Positions 7,580-16,914 of a stretch of 64,000 nt of DNA are shown here, in pieces. The notes beneath the pieces were generated by a model. That model had not been told where the DNA came from, did no database searches, and saw only the letters and a list, made by a program, of their open reading frames with translations. Source of the DNA: Psychrobacter sp. 28M-43 (GTDB lineage: Bacteria > Pseudomonadota > Gammaproteobacteria > Pseudomonadales > Moraxellaceae); NCBI RefSeq assembly GCF_014770435.1, contig NZ_CP061739.1, positions 1,116,001 through 1,180,000 on the forward strand, read 5' to 3'. Position numbers and translations under genes: made by a program. Each line of letters starts with the position of its first letter. Position 1 is the first letter of the stretch.

Positions 7580-8716
7580 CTATCTTAAAGTCTGCCCAAG
7601 TTTGATACTTGCAGCGATATTAGCAGCAGTCGTCTCAATATTGTTGTAAGCAGAACCCAACACATTATCAATCGTGTCTACTTTTTGGATACTCGGCATG
7701 ACCACATTGAACTGACTGGTCTGGGCAGGTTTTAGTCCATCGACGCTGCCGCAGATAGCAATGACAGGTGTACGGCTAGCCTTAGCGATTTGGCTGATAC
7801 CGCCTGCCACTTTACCCATGGCTGTTTGCGCATCGAGCTTGCCTTCGCCAGTGATGACGAGATCAGCCTCTGCAATATGCTGTGACAGGTGAGCCACTTC
7901 GGCAACCGTATCAAAGCCTGACTTTAGCTGAGCTTGAAAGAACGTCATCATCGCATAACCAAGACCGCCAGCAGCGCCAGCGCCTTCGACATGTTGACAG
8001 TCTTCATAGCCATGCTGTCCACATATGGTCGCAAAGTGACTGAGTGCCTTGTCCAAGGTATTGACTTGCTCTGGACAGGCGCCTTTTTGTGGCCCAAATA
8101 CTGCGCTTGCACCTAGCAGACCGCATAATGGATTGGTCACATCACAAGCAACCTCGAATACCGTGTCTGATATCTTTGTATGAAGGCTAGTATTATCGAG
8201 CTTATGTAAGCTGGCAAGTGCGCCACCACCATGAGTCAATAGGCTATCATTGATGTCATGAAATGTTATGCCTAGCGCCATTAGCATGCCAAGTCCTGCA
8301 TCATTGGTTGCGCTACCACCTAGACCGATAACGATACGCTTAGCACCTTCTTCTAACGCATCTTCGATCAGCTCCCCAACACCATAACTACTCGCAATAA
8401 CGGGATTACGCTCATCGGCTGTTAGTAGATGCAATCCGCACGCTTGAGCCACTTCGATAACAGCAGTCGCATCAGGCAATAACAGATACTTTGCCGTAAT
8501 CGGTCTCATTAATGGGTCATGTACTCTGACTTCTTTCCAGCGCCCGCCCAATACATAAGACAATACCGCTGAGGTGCCTTCGCCGCCATCGGCCATTGGC
8601 AACAGCTTATAGTCAGCATCTGGAAACACTGCGCTAAAGCCAGATTGAATGGCATGGCACACGTCCAGTGCTTCTAAACTTTCTTTAAACGAGTCAGGGG
8701 CGATCAAAATTTTCAT
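7580..8716 (-). CDS. Glycerate 2-kinase (GarK/GlxK type)
   Basis: A 378-aa glycerate kinase type 1. It phosphorylates D-glycerate to 2-phosphoglycerate, feeding lower glycolysis. Family signatures: MKILIAPDSFKESL at the N-terminus, LPMADGGEGTSAVL (about residues 40-53), IGLGGSATNDAGLGML (about 125-140), VEGAGAAGGLGYA (about 225-237) and the C-terminal VITGEGKLDAQTAMGKV. The length is normal. It lies 112 bp downstream of a GntP-family permease on the same strand, a typical pairing that imports a sugar acid and then phosphorylates it. garK and glxK paralogues cannot be separated from sequence alone. Confidence 0.92.
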   Translation of the reverse strand: MKILIAPDSFKESLEALDVCHAIQSGFSAVFPDADYKLLPMADGGEGTSAVLSYVLGGRWKEVRVHDPLMRPITAKYLLLPDATAVIEVAQACGLHLLTADERNPVIASSYGVGELIEDALEEGAKRIVIGLGGSATNDAGLGMLMALGITFHDINDSLLTHGGGALASLHKLDNTSLHTKISDTVFEVACDVTNPLCGLLGASAVFGPQKGACPEQVNTLDKALSHFATICGQHGYEDCQHVEGAGAAGGLGYAMMTFFQAQLKSGFDTVAEVAHLSQHIAEADLVITGEGKLDAQTAMGKVAGGISQIAKASRTPVIAICGSVDGLKPAQTSQFNVVMPSIQKVDTIDNVLGSAYNNIETTAANIAASIKLGQTLR

Positions 8717-8738
8717 ACGGCTCTCTTTGAATATCTTA

Positions 8739-8803
8739 ATGACACGATCATTGCGATAGTGTCATGTTTTAAAACGTTTATTTAGCAATCATCAAATAAA
8801 CGT
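8739..8803 (-). promoter_or_regulatory. Two hairpins between permease and glycerate kinase genes
   Basis: The 112-bp gap holds two perfect inverted repeats: ATGACAC/GTGTCAT (8739-8765) and ACGTTTATTT/AAATAAACGT (8774-8803). Neither is followed by a clear T tract on the minus strand. They may reduce read-through or stabilise upstream mRNA, giving unequal expression of the two genes. Confidence 0.45.
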
Positions 8804-8828
8804 ATGTATAAGTACCCAATTTCATGAA

Positions 8829-10190
8829 CTAGATAAATACTAGGGTCAACAACCAGATAAATACGATGCTAGTCACACCTTGGATACCAGTAGCCATTGA
8901 ATGAGCTTTGTACGCTTGTGCCACGCTCATACGACTAAACTGGCTAACAATCCAAAAGAAGCTGTCATTGGCATGTGAGATAGTCATAGCACCAGCACCA
9001 ATTGCCATCACGCAGAACACGCGTCCAAGTTCGCTGTCTAGGCCAATCTGGCTCAATAGTGGGGCAACCATAGCAGAAGTCGTAACCAATGCGACTGTGG
9101 TTGAGCCTTGTGCTGTTTTTAGCGCAGCAGAGACGATAAATGGCATGAAGATACCTAAACCCAAAGCAGATAGCGTCGAACCTAAGTAGTCACCGATAGG
9201 TGTCACTTTTAGCATGGCACCAAATGCACCACCAGCACCAGTAATCAATAGGATAGGGGCTGCTACTACCAAACCTTGCGAGATACTGTCGCTGATTTCT
9301 TGCGTTTTTTGACTTGATTTAATCAAGAAAAACGATAAGAACAAACCGATAAGTAGTGCAGTCAATGGATTACCAATGAATATCAAAATCTCCGCTACCA
9401 TGCTACTGCCAAATGGTGCGCTTGGGAAGTTAGCAACCGAAGACAGGCAGATTAATATGATAGGAACGATAATCGGTAGGAAAGCCATTGTTGCTGAAGG
9501 CAAGTGGCTGTAATCATCACGAGTTTTAATTCCTTCAGGCATTGCGGCTGTAGGAGCATCTGCCGCATTGATATTGTCAGGAGTAGCGTTAAGGAAGCGA
9601 TTAGACCACCACCAGCCAGCTAGTACCGCAACCGCTGTCACCACCACACCGACCATAATGACCAAACCTAAATTTGACTCTAGACCTAAGTTACCTGCCG
9701 CTGCGATTGGGCCTGGCGTCGGCGGGACAAAGGTATGGGTAGCGTATAGACCAGTGGCCAAGGCAATGCTCATCGCGACACTTGATACATGTAAGCGCTC
9801 AGCCAAAGACTCTTTTAGAGAGTTCAAGATAATATAGCCAGAGTCACAAAATACAGGTATAGAAACGACTGCACCGACGATAGACATGGTCAAAGTAGGG
9901 AAGCGTGGCCCCAATACTTTGATGACTGACTCTGCCATTACGATAGCAGCACCCGTTTTTTCAAGGATTAAGCCAATAATCGTACCAAATACAATCACAA
10001 GACCGATATAGCCTAAGATACCACCGAAACCATCAGAAATCGTTTTGGCGACAGTGTTAAGTGGTACTTGATAAAATAGCGCGACCAAGAAAGCGGACAG
10101 AATCAACACTAAAAAAGGATGCCACTTTAATTTTGCGGTAGCGAAAATAATAAAAAGAATGGTCAGCACAAGCCAAAATACAATCATCAC
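8829..10190 (-). CDS. GntP-family sugar-acid:H+ symporter
   Basis: A 453-aa very hydrophobic inner-membrane protein of the gluconate permease (GntP/GarP-like ArsB/NhaD superfamily) type, with about 12 membrane segments. Typical family blocks are VSIPVFCDSGYIILNSL (about residues 110-126), ATHTFVPPTPGPIAAAG (about 150-166), AAPILLITGAGGAFGAMLK and a C-terminal ISHANDSFFWIV. The His/Pro-rich THTFVPPTPGP loop is the GntP hallmark. Next to a glycerate kinase it most likely imports glycerate or a related sugar acid, though gluconate cannot be excluded. Confidence 0.9.
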   Translation of the reverse strand: MMIVFWLVLTILFIIFATAKLKWHPFLVLILSAFLVALFYQVPLNTVAKTISDGFGGILGYIGLVIVFGTIIGLILEKTGAAIVMAESVIKVLGPRFPTLTMSIVGAVVSIPVFCDSGYIILNSLKESLAERLHVSSVAMSIALATGLYATHTFVPPTPGPIAAAGNLGLESNLGLVIMVGVVVTAVAVLAGWWWSNRFLNATPDNINAADAPTAAMPEGIKTRDDYSHLPSATMAFLPIIVPIILICLSSVANFPSAPFGSSMVAEILIFIGNPLTALLIGLFLSFFLIKSSQKTQEISDSISQGLVVAAPILLITGAGGAFGAMLKVTPIGDYLGSTLSALGLGIFMPFIVSAALKTAQGSTTVALVTTSAMVAPLLSQIGLDSELGRVFCVMAIGAGAMTISHANDSFFWIVSQFSRMSVAQAYKAHSMATGIQGVTSIVFIWLLTLVFI

Positions 10191-10656
10191 TGTCTCAATA
10201 TGGTTTATATCTTAATTGATTACCAATGCAATACAGCCAATTATATCGAGATTAAATACGGTATATAACGTGCTAAGTCTACTCTGTGTAGTACTTTCAC
10301 AGGCTTTTACCATGTCTATATTTAAACGATATCGAACCAACTATCTGCATCACTAACGATACGAAATTTTAAAGGGGCATATTTTATAGCAAATAGACGT
10401 CGCTAGGAAATAGATTCGTTAAATAGTTGGCGCTGTTGACAAAAAATCGAGAGATACTTAATTTTGAAATGACGGAAGTTAGTAAGAAAACGTCGAAGAA
10501 TCTAATGGAAATACTTATATAACTAGTAATTGCTAATACTTCAAACCAAAAAAAACTGGCCATTTATAATGACCAGTTTTTATCTAAACAATATTTACCT
10601 ACCTGAGTAATAATTATTCTTAAGATAGGTATTTTAAGAAATGCCCTTATTGATAA
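10191..10656. other. Intergenic region upstream of the GntP gene
   Basis: 466 AT-rich bases with no credible ORF. They hold the promoter region of the permease gene (minus strand) and, at the right, the terminator of the next minus-strand gene (10551-10581). I see no further structure. Confidence 0.5.
10551..10581 (-). terminator. Intrinsic terminator after 79-aa gene
   Basis: AAAAACTGG-c-CAT, loop TTATA, ATG-a-CCAGTTTTT. It is A/T flanked on both sides, so it works in either direction, and lies about 75 bases past the small gene's stop codon. Confidence 0.75.
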
Positions 10657-10896
10657 TTAGGCAATCTTATCAAAAAAAGCTTTGTTATTGGTAGCAGTTT
10701 CAGTATCAAAGCTGACGTAAATGCCCTGATCATCCAACGTGGCATACCAATGATCATCGTTGCCACTGGTCAACAGCTGAAAGTATTTGTCATTGACTAT
10801 TCTGCCAACTGTATATACTTCACCTTCGGAGTAGTATGCATTACCTTGGATGCAGATAAGCTTATCATTGGTATGGATGTTATTATTTTCTTTCAT
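10657..10896 (-). CDS. Hypothetical small protein (79 aa)
   Basis: A 79-aa protein I do not recognise. There is no signal peptide and no membrane segment. It begins with a polar stretch (MKENNNIHTNDKLICIQGN) and then reads as alternating beta strands (EVYTVGRIV, YFQLLTSG, WYATLDDQGIYVSF), which could form a small SH3-like barrel. Support for a real gene: coding-like composition, isolation between non-coding gaps, and its own terminator downstream. The ribosome-binding site is poor. It stands alone with no functional neighbour. Confidence 0.6.
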   Translation of the reverse strand: MKENNNIHTNDKLICIQGNAYYSEGEVYTVGRIVNDKYFQLLTSGNDDHWYATLDDQGIYVSFDTETATNNKAFFDKIA

Positions 10897-11251
10897 GTTC
10901 TTGCGCCCTACTAGTACATTAGATAGCAGTAGATTATCAATTCTGCTAATAGTAATAAAGATGATTATATAGGCAGTATCTTGTTGTTTGGTATAGCGTT
11001 TTTAAAGTAGTTGTTGCATTTAGTTACTACAACATTGCATAGACAACACCGCTATCATAGCAATAGATTTTTTGAGAATCCTAAGCTGTTTAGGAATATA
11101 TAAAATCCTAATTTATCGAGATAAAGGAGTGCAAGTTAGCAATATAAATAGTCTAAACACATAGACTTTAATGTCAAAAATGACGCACGTAAAAAAAGCC
11201 AGCAACCTAAGTTGCTGGCTTTTTGCAGACTGAGTCTAACTACATAGAAGA
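10897..11251. other. Intergenic region between rplI and 79-aa gene
   Basis: 355 bases with no ORF. It contains the rplI terminator at the left (11191-11224) and presumably the promoter of the 79-aa gene at the right. A short imperfect inverted repeat (TCCTAA/TTTAGGA, around 11078-11095) is visible. Nothing else is recognisable. Confidence 0.5.
11191..11224 (-). terminator. Terminator of rpsF-rpsR-rplI operon
   Basis: AAAAAAGCCAGCAAC, loop CTAA, GTTGCTGGCTTTTT: an 11-bp GC-rich stem with flanking A and T runs, directly after the rplI stop codon on the minus strand. Confidence 0.9.
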
Positions 11252-11758
11252 TTACTCTTCAGAATAGTCTTCTTCAGCAGCTTCTTCGTCAGCTGAATCT
11301 TCGTTGTTACCATCTTCAGAAAGAATAGTAACTAAGATGCTAGCAGTAACGTCATGGTGTAGCTGAATATCAACATTGTATTCGCCAACTTGACGTAGAG
11401 TGCCTTCAGGTAGCTTGATTTCAGCACGGTCTACTTCTAGACCTGAGTTAGTCAATGCTTCAGCGATATCGCGAGTACCGATAGAGCCGAATAGCTTGCC
11501 TTCGTCACCTGATTTAGCACGCATGATAACATTAACGTCAGTCAATGCATCAGCACGCTCTTGAGCAACAGCGATCTCTTTTGCTTCTTCAGCTTCAAGT
11601 TCAGCACGACGTGCTTCGAACTTTTCAATGTTAGCTTTAGTAGCGGGTAGTGCTTTGCCCTGAGGGATAAGAAAGTTACGTCCGTAACCTGGTTTTACAT
11701 CGACAGTTTCACCGAGTTTACCAAGGTTGACGATACGCTGTAACAAAATAATTTGCAT
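11252..11758 (-). CDS. rplI: 50S ribosomal protein L9
   Basis: A 168-aa L9. It opens with [20 protein letters not shown] and the Gly-rich [18 protein letters not shown], the signature of the N-terminal rRNA-binding domain; a long central helix follows (about residues 40-75), then the C-terminal domain. L9 is usually about 149 aa; the extra residues form a very acidic tail (about 148-168, rich in Glu, Asp and Ala). It is the last gene of rpsF-rpsR-rplI, 20 bp after rpsR. An AGGAATGACTC ribosome-binding region precedes the ATG. Confidence 0.97.
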   Translation of the reverse strand: MQIILLQRIVNLGKLGETVDVKPGYGRNFLIPQGKALPATKANIEKFEARRAELEAEEAKEIAVAQERADALTDVNVIMRAKSGDEGKLFGSIGTRDIAEALTNSGLEVDRAEIKLPEGTLRQVGEYNVDIQLHHDVTASILVTILSEDGNNEDSADEEAAEEDYSEE

Positions 11759-11778
11759 GAGTCATTCCTAGTTAGCGG

Positions 11779-12009
11779 TTAACCTTGATGGTTATCAGTG
11801 TATGGAAGTAGCGATAAGTAACGAGCTTGCTTGATAGCAGTCGCTAATTGACGCTGATATTTAGTAGATGTACCAGTAATACGGCTTGGTACGATTTTAC
11901 CATTATCACTAATGTACTGTTTTAGCAATTCAACATCTTTATAGTCGATGTGAGTGATGCCTTCAGCAGTGAAACGGCAGAATTTGCGACGGCGATAGAA
12001 ACGTGCCAT
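11779..12009 (-). CDS. rpsR: 30S ribosomal protein S18
   Basis: A 76-aa S18, the normal length. It is Arg-rich, starting [18 protein letters not shown], with the conserved [19 protein letters not shown] and the [19 protein letters not shown] block that binds 16S rRNA. In the 30S platform it pairs with S6, whose gene is immediately upstream (16 bp). The middle gene of the operon. Confidence 0.98.
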   Translation of the reverse strand: MARFYRRRKFCRFTAEGITHIDYKDVELLKQYISDNGKIVPSRITGTSTKYQRQLATAIKQARYLSLLPYTDNHQG

Positions 12010-12025
12010 GAGTATTCTCCTTTAA

Positions 12026-12430
12026 TTAGTCTTCACTGTTGTCGTTGTCGTCATTATCGTTTTCACGATTGTCTGGACGACGAGTAGTTGCTTTGCGTGC
12101 GCGTTTTTCATCGGCATTCTTGGCTAACTGCGACTCTTCAGTGACAGCTTCGTCACGGCGCATAACTAGACTACGAATGATCGCGTCGTTATAACGGAAT
12201 AATTCTTCAAGTTCAGCTAAAGTTTCACCGTCAGTTTCAATGTTGAAAAGAACGTAATGAGCTTTGTGAATCTTGTTGATTGGATAAGCCAGTTGACGAC
12301 GGCCCCAATCTTCTAGACGATGGATAACACCGTTGTTGTCTTGAACTAACTTGATGTAGCGCTCAACCATGCCGACCACTTGGTCGCTTTGGTCTGGGTG
12401 TACAAGTAACACCAGTTCGTAATGTCGCAT
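12026..12430 (-). CDS. rpsF: 30S ribosomal protein S6
   Basis: A 134-aa S6. It starts [18 protein letters not shown] and carries the conserved [27 protein letters not shown] block of the ferredoxin-like fold that binds S18 and 16S rRNA. The C-terminal tail (about residues 117-134) is almost wholly Asp, Asn, Glu and Arg; S6 tails of this kind are where RimK adds glutamates in some bacteria, although whether RimK is present is unknown here. First gene of the operon, with a well-defined promoter and an upstream hairpin. Confidence 0.97.
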   Translation of the reverse strand: MRHYELVLLVHPDQSDQVVGMVERYIKLVQDNNGVIHRLEDWGRRQLAYPINKIHKAHYVLFNIETDGETLAELEELFRYNDAIIRSLVMRRDEAVTEESQLAKNADEKRARKATTRRPDNRENDNDDNDNSED

Positions 12431-12452
12431 TATGACTCCTTACGGATTAGTA

Positions 12453-12475
12453 GCTATTAACCCTATGTTAATAGC
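12453..12475 (-). promoter_or_regulatory. rpsF: Leader hairpin upstream of rpsF
   Basis: On the minus strand GCTATTAAC, loop ATAGG, GTTAATAGC: a perfect 9-bp stem ending 22 bases before the rpsF start. A CCG triplet follows just upstream of the AAGGAG ribosome-binding site. Autoregulatory rpsF leaders bound by the S6:S18 complex are known to use a CCG-containing bulge next to a hairpin; whether this leader folds that way is an inference. Confidence 0.5.
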
Positions 12476-12557
12476 AAGGAGATTTATAAGGTAAGCCCAA
12501 TTCTAATCATATTTTATAGAAAACAATCAAGAATAAGCTTAGTTTATAAAGCGCCGT

Positions 12558-12586
12558 ATTATAACAGTACTCGGCAACTAACACAA
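12558..12586 (-). promoter_or_regulatory. Sigma70-type promoter of rpsF operon
   Basis: Read on the minus strand: -35 TTGTGT, 17-base spacer, -10 TATAAT (perfect, at 12558-12563). This predicts a leader of roughly 120 bases before rpsF, long enough to contain the hairpin at 12453-12475. Confidence 0.65.
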
Positions 12587-12648
12587 AGGTTAATCACCAA
12601 GCTACTGCCAATAAAATATAAAAAGAGGCTAAATAAGCTTTGCTAAAT

Positions 12649-12678
12649 AAAAAAGCCGCGATAGTACGCAGCTTTTTT
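12649..12678 (-). terminator. Intrinsic terminator after RDD gene
   Basis: AAAAGC-c-GCG, loop ATAGTA, CGC-a-GCTTTTTT. It lies between the stop codon of the GYF/RDD gene and the rpsF promoter, separating the two minus-strand units. Confidence 0.75.
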
Positions 12679-12721
12679 AAGTATAACGAGCTATAAAACC
12701 AATAACTAAACCAAAATACTA

Positions 12722-13690
12722 TTATTCAGATTTTGACTTTTTTACCAGTTGGCTACTGTCTGCTTTGACCACTAAGGTTTTGGCAAGTTTGTCATGCCAA
12801 CCAATGTTTTCAGGGCTTTTAGATGCCATGTAGTAATGGATAGCGATAATCACAAAGCCTAAAAAGCTGGTAAACGAAAACAGTAGGTTATAGATAATAA
12901 ATAACAATAACGTACGTGTACCGATAAGCTTAATAAACGAAGGTAGACGATGCGTGGTTTGATCCACAACACGAATACCAGTGATTAGCTTGCCTAGCGA
13001 TTGACCGCGCATGGTAATAAATACCAATTGTAAGGCAAATAGACCAAAGACCATCACTTGTGACATCATCAATGTGCTACTAGGAAGACTTTCCATGAGC
13101 GTCATTGAATATTGATAGGCGGCGTCCATGTCTTGGATGTTTTGGAACTTGGTATAGTCCACATCCATCTTAGTCAATGCCATTACTAGCGGCAGTATGG
13201 CCAATATATAAAGTAGGCCATTCAATGCAGTCGCCAATACGCGTGACATGATTGGCGCAAGTACCACGTTGCCGACGACTTTATCATTGTCTGCAACAGC
13301 CTTTTTGAGAGTAGACTTGTTTAATGAGACATTGTTGTGCGGCGTTTGATGACGATTAGTCGTCATGTCGGCTTTTACGTTTTTAGGACGTTCAGGCTTG
13401 CCATATAGTCTGTCTAACGATACTGACTTATCATCTTTTGCTTTACTGGTATCTTCAGGAAAGACGGTCACGTTATTGATGATAGAGTCGTTTACTTCAG
13501 GCGTGTTAGCACCGGTCGGGCGATAAACCGTTTGGTTATTGGTAAGATCACCTACGCGCTGCCACTGAGCTAAGCCTTCATGCCACATCAGATCATCAAG
13601 CAATACTTCACCAGATGCCAGCATGATATTCAGCTGCTCCAACTGATATGGGCCAGCTTGTACGTTATTTCGAGCAAGGAAAATCTGCAT
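12722..13690 (-). CDS. GYF-like and RDD domain membrane protein
   Basis: A 322-aa protein. The N-terminus (MQIFLARNNVQAGPYQLEQL, with LMWHEGLAQWQRVGDL near residue 40) is a GYF_2-type domain, which usually binds proline-rich or other peptides. A polar linker follows (about 60-130). The C-terminal half is an RDD domain with three or four membrane helices, containing RGQSLGKLITGIRVVD and a GWHDKLAKTLVV ending. RDD proteins have been linked to ion transport or membrane processes, but the function here is unknown. I chose the second ATG because AGG sits 6 bases before it and the domain starts there; an upstream ATG adds 4 residues (start 13702). Confidence 0.8.
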   Translation of the reverse strand: MQIFLARNNVQAGPYQLEQLNIMLASGEVLLDDLMWHEGLAQWQRVGDLTNNQTVYRPTGANTPEVNDSIINNVTVFPEDTSKAKDDKSVSLDRLYGKPERPKNVKADMTTNRHQTPHNNVSLNKSTLKKAVADNDKVVGNVVLAPIMSRVLATALNGLLYILAILPLVMALTKMDVDYTKFQNIQDMDAAYQYSMTLMESLPSSTLMMSQVMVFGLFALQLVFITMRGQSLGKLITGIRVVDQTTHRLPSFIKLIGTRTLLLFIIYNLLFSFTSFLGFVIIAIHYYMASKSPENIGWHDKLAKTLVVKADSSQLVKKSKSE

Positions 13691-13726
13691 AATTGCCTGC
13701 ATAGTTAGTCATGTCTTAGGACATTA

Positions 13727-13765
13727 TATTAGGGTCTATTTGAAAAAATCAAATAGACCCTAATA
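13727..13765. repeat. Perfect 17-bp inverted repeat
   Basis: TATTAGGGTCTATTTGA, loop of five A, then its exact complement through 13765. It lies between ppsA and the RDD gene, both minus strand. The stem is long enough to act as a terminator or mRNA 3'-end stabiliser for ppsA, although no T run follows the stem on that strand. Confidence 0.65.
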
Positions 13766-13816
13766 GTGGTATCTTTAATGACTGTGTGAATGACCGCTGT
13801 GACTAAACGTAGCGGT

Positions 13817-16201
13817 TTACTTCGCTTCTTCACCAGCTAAGAAGAACCAAGTATCTAATACTGAGTCAGGGTTCAATGACACTGAGCTGATACCTTGCTC
13901 CATTAGCCAGAATGCTAGATCTGGATGGTCTGATGGACCTTGACCACAGATACCGACATACTTACCAGCTTTGCGGCAAGCTTCGATAGCCATAGACAAT
14001 AGTTTCTTAACAGCAGGGTCACGCTCATCAAATAGATGAGAGACGATACCTGAGTCACGGTCAAGACCAAGCGTTAACTGAGTCAAATCGTTAGAACCGA
14101 TTGAGAAACCATCGAAATGCTCTAGGAACTCTTCTGCCAATAGGGCGTTGGTTGGTAGCTCACACATCATGATGACGCGTAGACCATTTTCGCCACGTTT
14201 TAGACCATTTTTCTCAAGTAATTCGATGACTTCTTTGGCTTCGCCGACAGTACGTACGAATGGAATCATGATCTCAACGTTGGTCAAACCCATGTCATCA
14301 CGTACACGTTTTAGTGCTTTACACTCAAGCTCAAAACAGTCACGGAAGTTATCAGACACATAACGGCTAGCACCGCGGAAACCAAGCATTGGGTTCTCTT
14401 CTGATGGCTCGTATAACTTACCACCAAGCAGGTTAGCGTATTCGTTCGATTTAAAATCTGACATACGAACGATCACTGGCTGATCCATAAAGGCAACAGC
14501 TAGCGTTGAGATACCTTCAACCAATTTATCAACATAGAAGTCAACAGGTGACGCATAGCCTGCGATACGCTCTTGGATTGCTTGCGCAATTTCACGTGGC
14601 AAGCTGTTCATGTTTAGCAAGGCTTTTGGATGCACACCAATCATACGGTTGATGATGAACTCTAGACGTGCAAGACCAATACCTTCGTTTGGCATTTGGG
14701 TGAATGAGAATGCGCGATCTGGGTTACCAACGTTCATCATCACTTTGAATGCTAGCTCTGGCATAGATTCAACAGAGTTAGTCTGTACTTCAAAATCAAT
14801 CTGGCTTTCGTAGATGAAACCAGTGTCGCCTTCAGCACAAGAAGCAGTTACGTCTTGACCATCAACCAATAGCTCAGTTGCGTTACCACAACCAACGATA
14901 GCTGGCACACCTAGCTCACGCGCGATAATAGCAGCGTGACAAGTACGACCACCGCGGTTGGTGATGATAGCAGAAGCACGCTTCATAACTGGTTCCCAAT
15001 CCGGATCAGTCATGTCTGATACGAGTACGTCGCCTTCTTCTACTTTGTCCATCTCGTTTAGGTTGCTAACGATACGCACTTTACCTGAACCGATACGTTG
15101 ACCGATTGAACGACCTTCACACAATACTTTTGCGCCAGTCGTGTCGATGACATAACGTTCCATTACGTTGCTGTCTTGACGGCTCTTAACCGTCTCAGGA
15201 CGTGCTTGAACGATAAAGATTTCGTTAGTATCGCCGTCTTTTGCCCACTCGATGTCCATCGCTTGGCCATAATGCTGTTCAATCGTTACCGCTTGCTTGG
15301 CAAGTGAGGTTAGCTCTTCAGTCGATAAAGAGAACTGCATGCGATCTTGTTTTTCAACATCAACGGTTTTAACTGATTTAGCAGTGCTGCCTTCATCGCC
15401 ATAAACCATTTTCTTATGCTTGCTACCTAGGTTACGGCGGATAACTGATGGCTTACCGTTGGCTAGCAATTTCTTAGAAATGTAGAACTCATCTGGGTTA
15501 ACCGCACCCTGTACAACCATTTCACCTAGGCCATAGCTTGAGGTGATGAATACCACTTGATCAAAGCCACTCTCAGTATCTAGCGTGAACATAACACCAG
15601 CAGCACCAGTCTCTGAACGTACCATACGCTGTACGGCAGCAGATAGTGCAACACCTTCGTGCTCAAAACCTTTGTGTACACGGTAAGAGATTGCACGGTC
15701 GTTATATAGAGAGGCAAATACTTCTTTAATAGCAATTAGGACGTTATCAATACCGCGAATGTTCAAGAAGGTTTCTTGTTGACCGGCAAATGACGCATCT
15801 GGCAAATCTTCAGCAGTGGCAGAAGAACGTACAGCAACAGCGATGTCTTCGCCGCCGCTCATGGTTTCAAATGATTGACGTACTTCTTGCTCAAGATCTT
15901 TTGGCAGTTCTTGTTCAATAATCCAAGTACGAATCTTTTTACCAGTAGCCGCAAGCTTATTAACATCATTTACGTCTAGTGTTTTTAGCTCGCTGTTGAT
16001 TTTGTCAAGCAAGCCCGTTTCAGTCAAAAAGCGGTTGAATGCATTTGAAGTGGTGGCAAAGCCGCCTGGAACACTAACGCCTAAATCAGAAAGATGGCTG
16101 ATCATTTCGCCAAGCGAAGCGTTCTTACCACCAACCATTTCGATGTCGTCTTTTCCTAGCTGATCAAGATTGATTACAAGTGCTGTAGATTGCGCTGCCA
16201 T
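13817..16201 (-). CDS. ppsA: Phosphoenolpyruvate synthase
   Basis: A 794-aa pyruvate, water dikinase, converting pyruvate, ATP and water to PEP, AMP and phosphate for gluconeogenesis. Domains in order: N-terminal ATP-grasp nucleotide-binding domain ([12 protein letters not shown] about residue 23; [20 protein letters not shown] about 122-141), the swivelling phospho-His domain with [20 protein letters not shown] (about 416-435; the His is catalytic and the Thr two residues before it is the target of PPSR), and the C-terminal PEP-binding barrel ([26 protein letters not shown]). The length is normal. GGAG precedes the ATG. It is divergent from ppsR, so enzyme and regulator share a 713-bp region. 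Confidence 0.97.
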   Translation of the reverse strand: MAAQSTALVINLDQLGKDDIEMVGGKNASLGEMISHLSDLGVSVPGGFATTSNAFNRFLTETGLLDKINSELKTLDVNDVNKLAATGKKIRTWIIEQELPKDLEQEVRQSFETMSGGEDIAVAVRSSATAEDLPDASFAGQQETFLNIRGIDNVLIAIKEVFASLYNDRAISYRVHKGFEHEGVALSAAVQRMVRSETGAAGVMFTLDTESGFDQVVFITSSYGLGEMVVQGAVNPDEFYISKKLLANGKPSVIRRNLGSKHKKMVYGDEGSTAKSVKTVDVEKQDRMQFSLSTEELTSLAKQAVTIEQHYGQAMDIEWAKDGDTNEIFIVQARPETVKSRQDSNVMERYVIDTTGAKVLCEGRSIGQRIGSGKVRIVSNLNEMDKVEEGDVLVSDMTDPDWEPVMKRASAIITNRGGRTCHAAIIARELGVPAIVGCGNATELLVDGQDVTASCAEGDTGFIYESQIDFEVQTNSVESMPELAFKVMMNVGNPDRAFSFTQMPNEGIGLARLEFIINRMIGVHPKALLNMNSLPREIAQAIQERIAGYASPVDFYVDKLVEGISTLAVAFMDQPVIVRMSDFKSNEYANLLGGKLYEPSEENPMLGFRGASRYVSDNFRDCFELECKALKRVRDDMGLTNVEIMIPFVRTVGEAKEVIELLEKNGLKRGENGLRVIMMCELPTNALLAEEFLEHFDGFSIGSNDLTQLTLGLDRDSGIVSHLFDERDPAVKKLLSMAIEACRKAGKYVGICGQGPSDHPDLAFWLMEQGISSVSLNPDSVLDTWFFLAGEEAK

Positions 16202-16914
16202 GATAACTCCAGAAAATAAGGTTATTTAGTAAAGATTATAACGGTGAATTATACCGCCATATTAGGACAATTTCGAGGGTTTTCACCAAAAAACTTGTTA
16301 AAAATATACAAATTGTGGGGTTTGCTACATAAATTAGAGCCAGTCCTACCAAGTTTCGTATTTACTAGGATGAAAAATATCATTGTTAGTGACGATGTTA
16401 TACGCTTTTAAAAGCCAATTACTGCATAAAATAGATGCATTCAAATAAGCCACATCTAGAGCATTTCCATAACTTATGTTTCAATTTTATGTATCTGTAT
16501 AAAAGAAACATAGTAGAGAAAGCATAAAAAACGTCTTAATGAGAGGCGGATTAGCTATGACGACAAGATGAAAAACAATGTTGGTGCTAAGTGTACGCCT
16601 GTAACATTGATTTCTATTAAGAGGCTAATATGCGTATAATGTAGCGCATAGATAGTTGATGCACATTGCATGATAAATGTGCGGTATAGGTACTGAAAAA
16701 GTCTCGTTTTAAGAAGGCAGTTATAAAACTTAGTTATACGAGTTATAAAGGTAACTATAAAAAGTCGAGTAAAAGTAACGCTGTCAGATGGTCAAAGCAA
16801 TACTATTAATAGTCAATAACTGATAAACGATTGCCAAGTCTGAATTATTACTAAGATCTATACCAAAAACTAAATGAAGGTCACTATTGAGTTTTCAACC
16901 GAGGTGTCAACGAT
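16202..16914. other. Long divergent intergenic region, ppsA/ppsR
   Basis: 713 bases without a credible ORF, unusually long for this window. It shows a perfect TATAAT (16635-16640, plus strand) that may be the -10 of ppsR but lacks a good -35, and an 8-bp inverted repeat TATGTTTC/GAAACATA (16475-16512) with a long loop. If the TATAAT is used, ppsR has a leader of about 270 bases. There is no recognisable RNA family. Confidence 0.45.
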
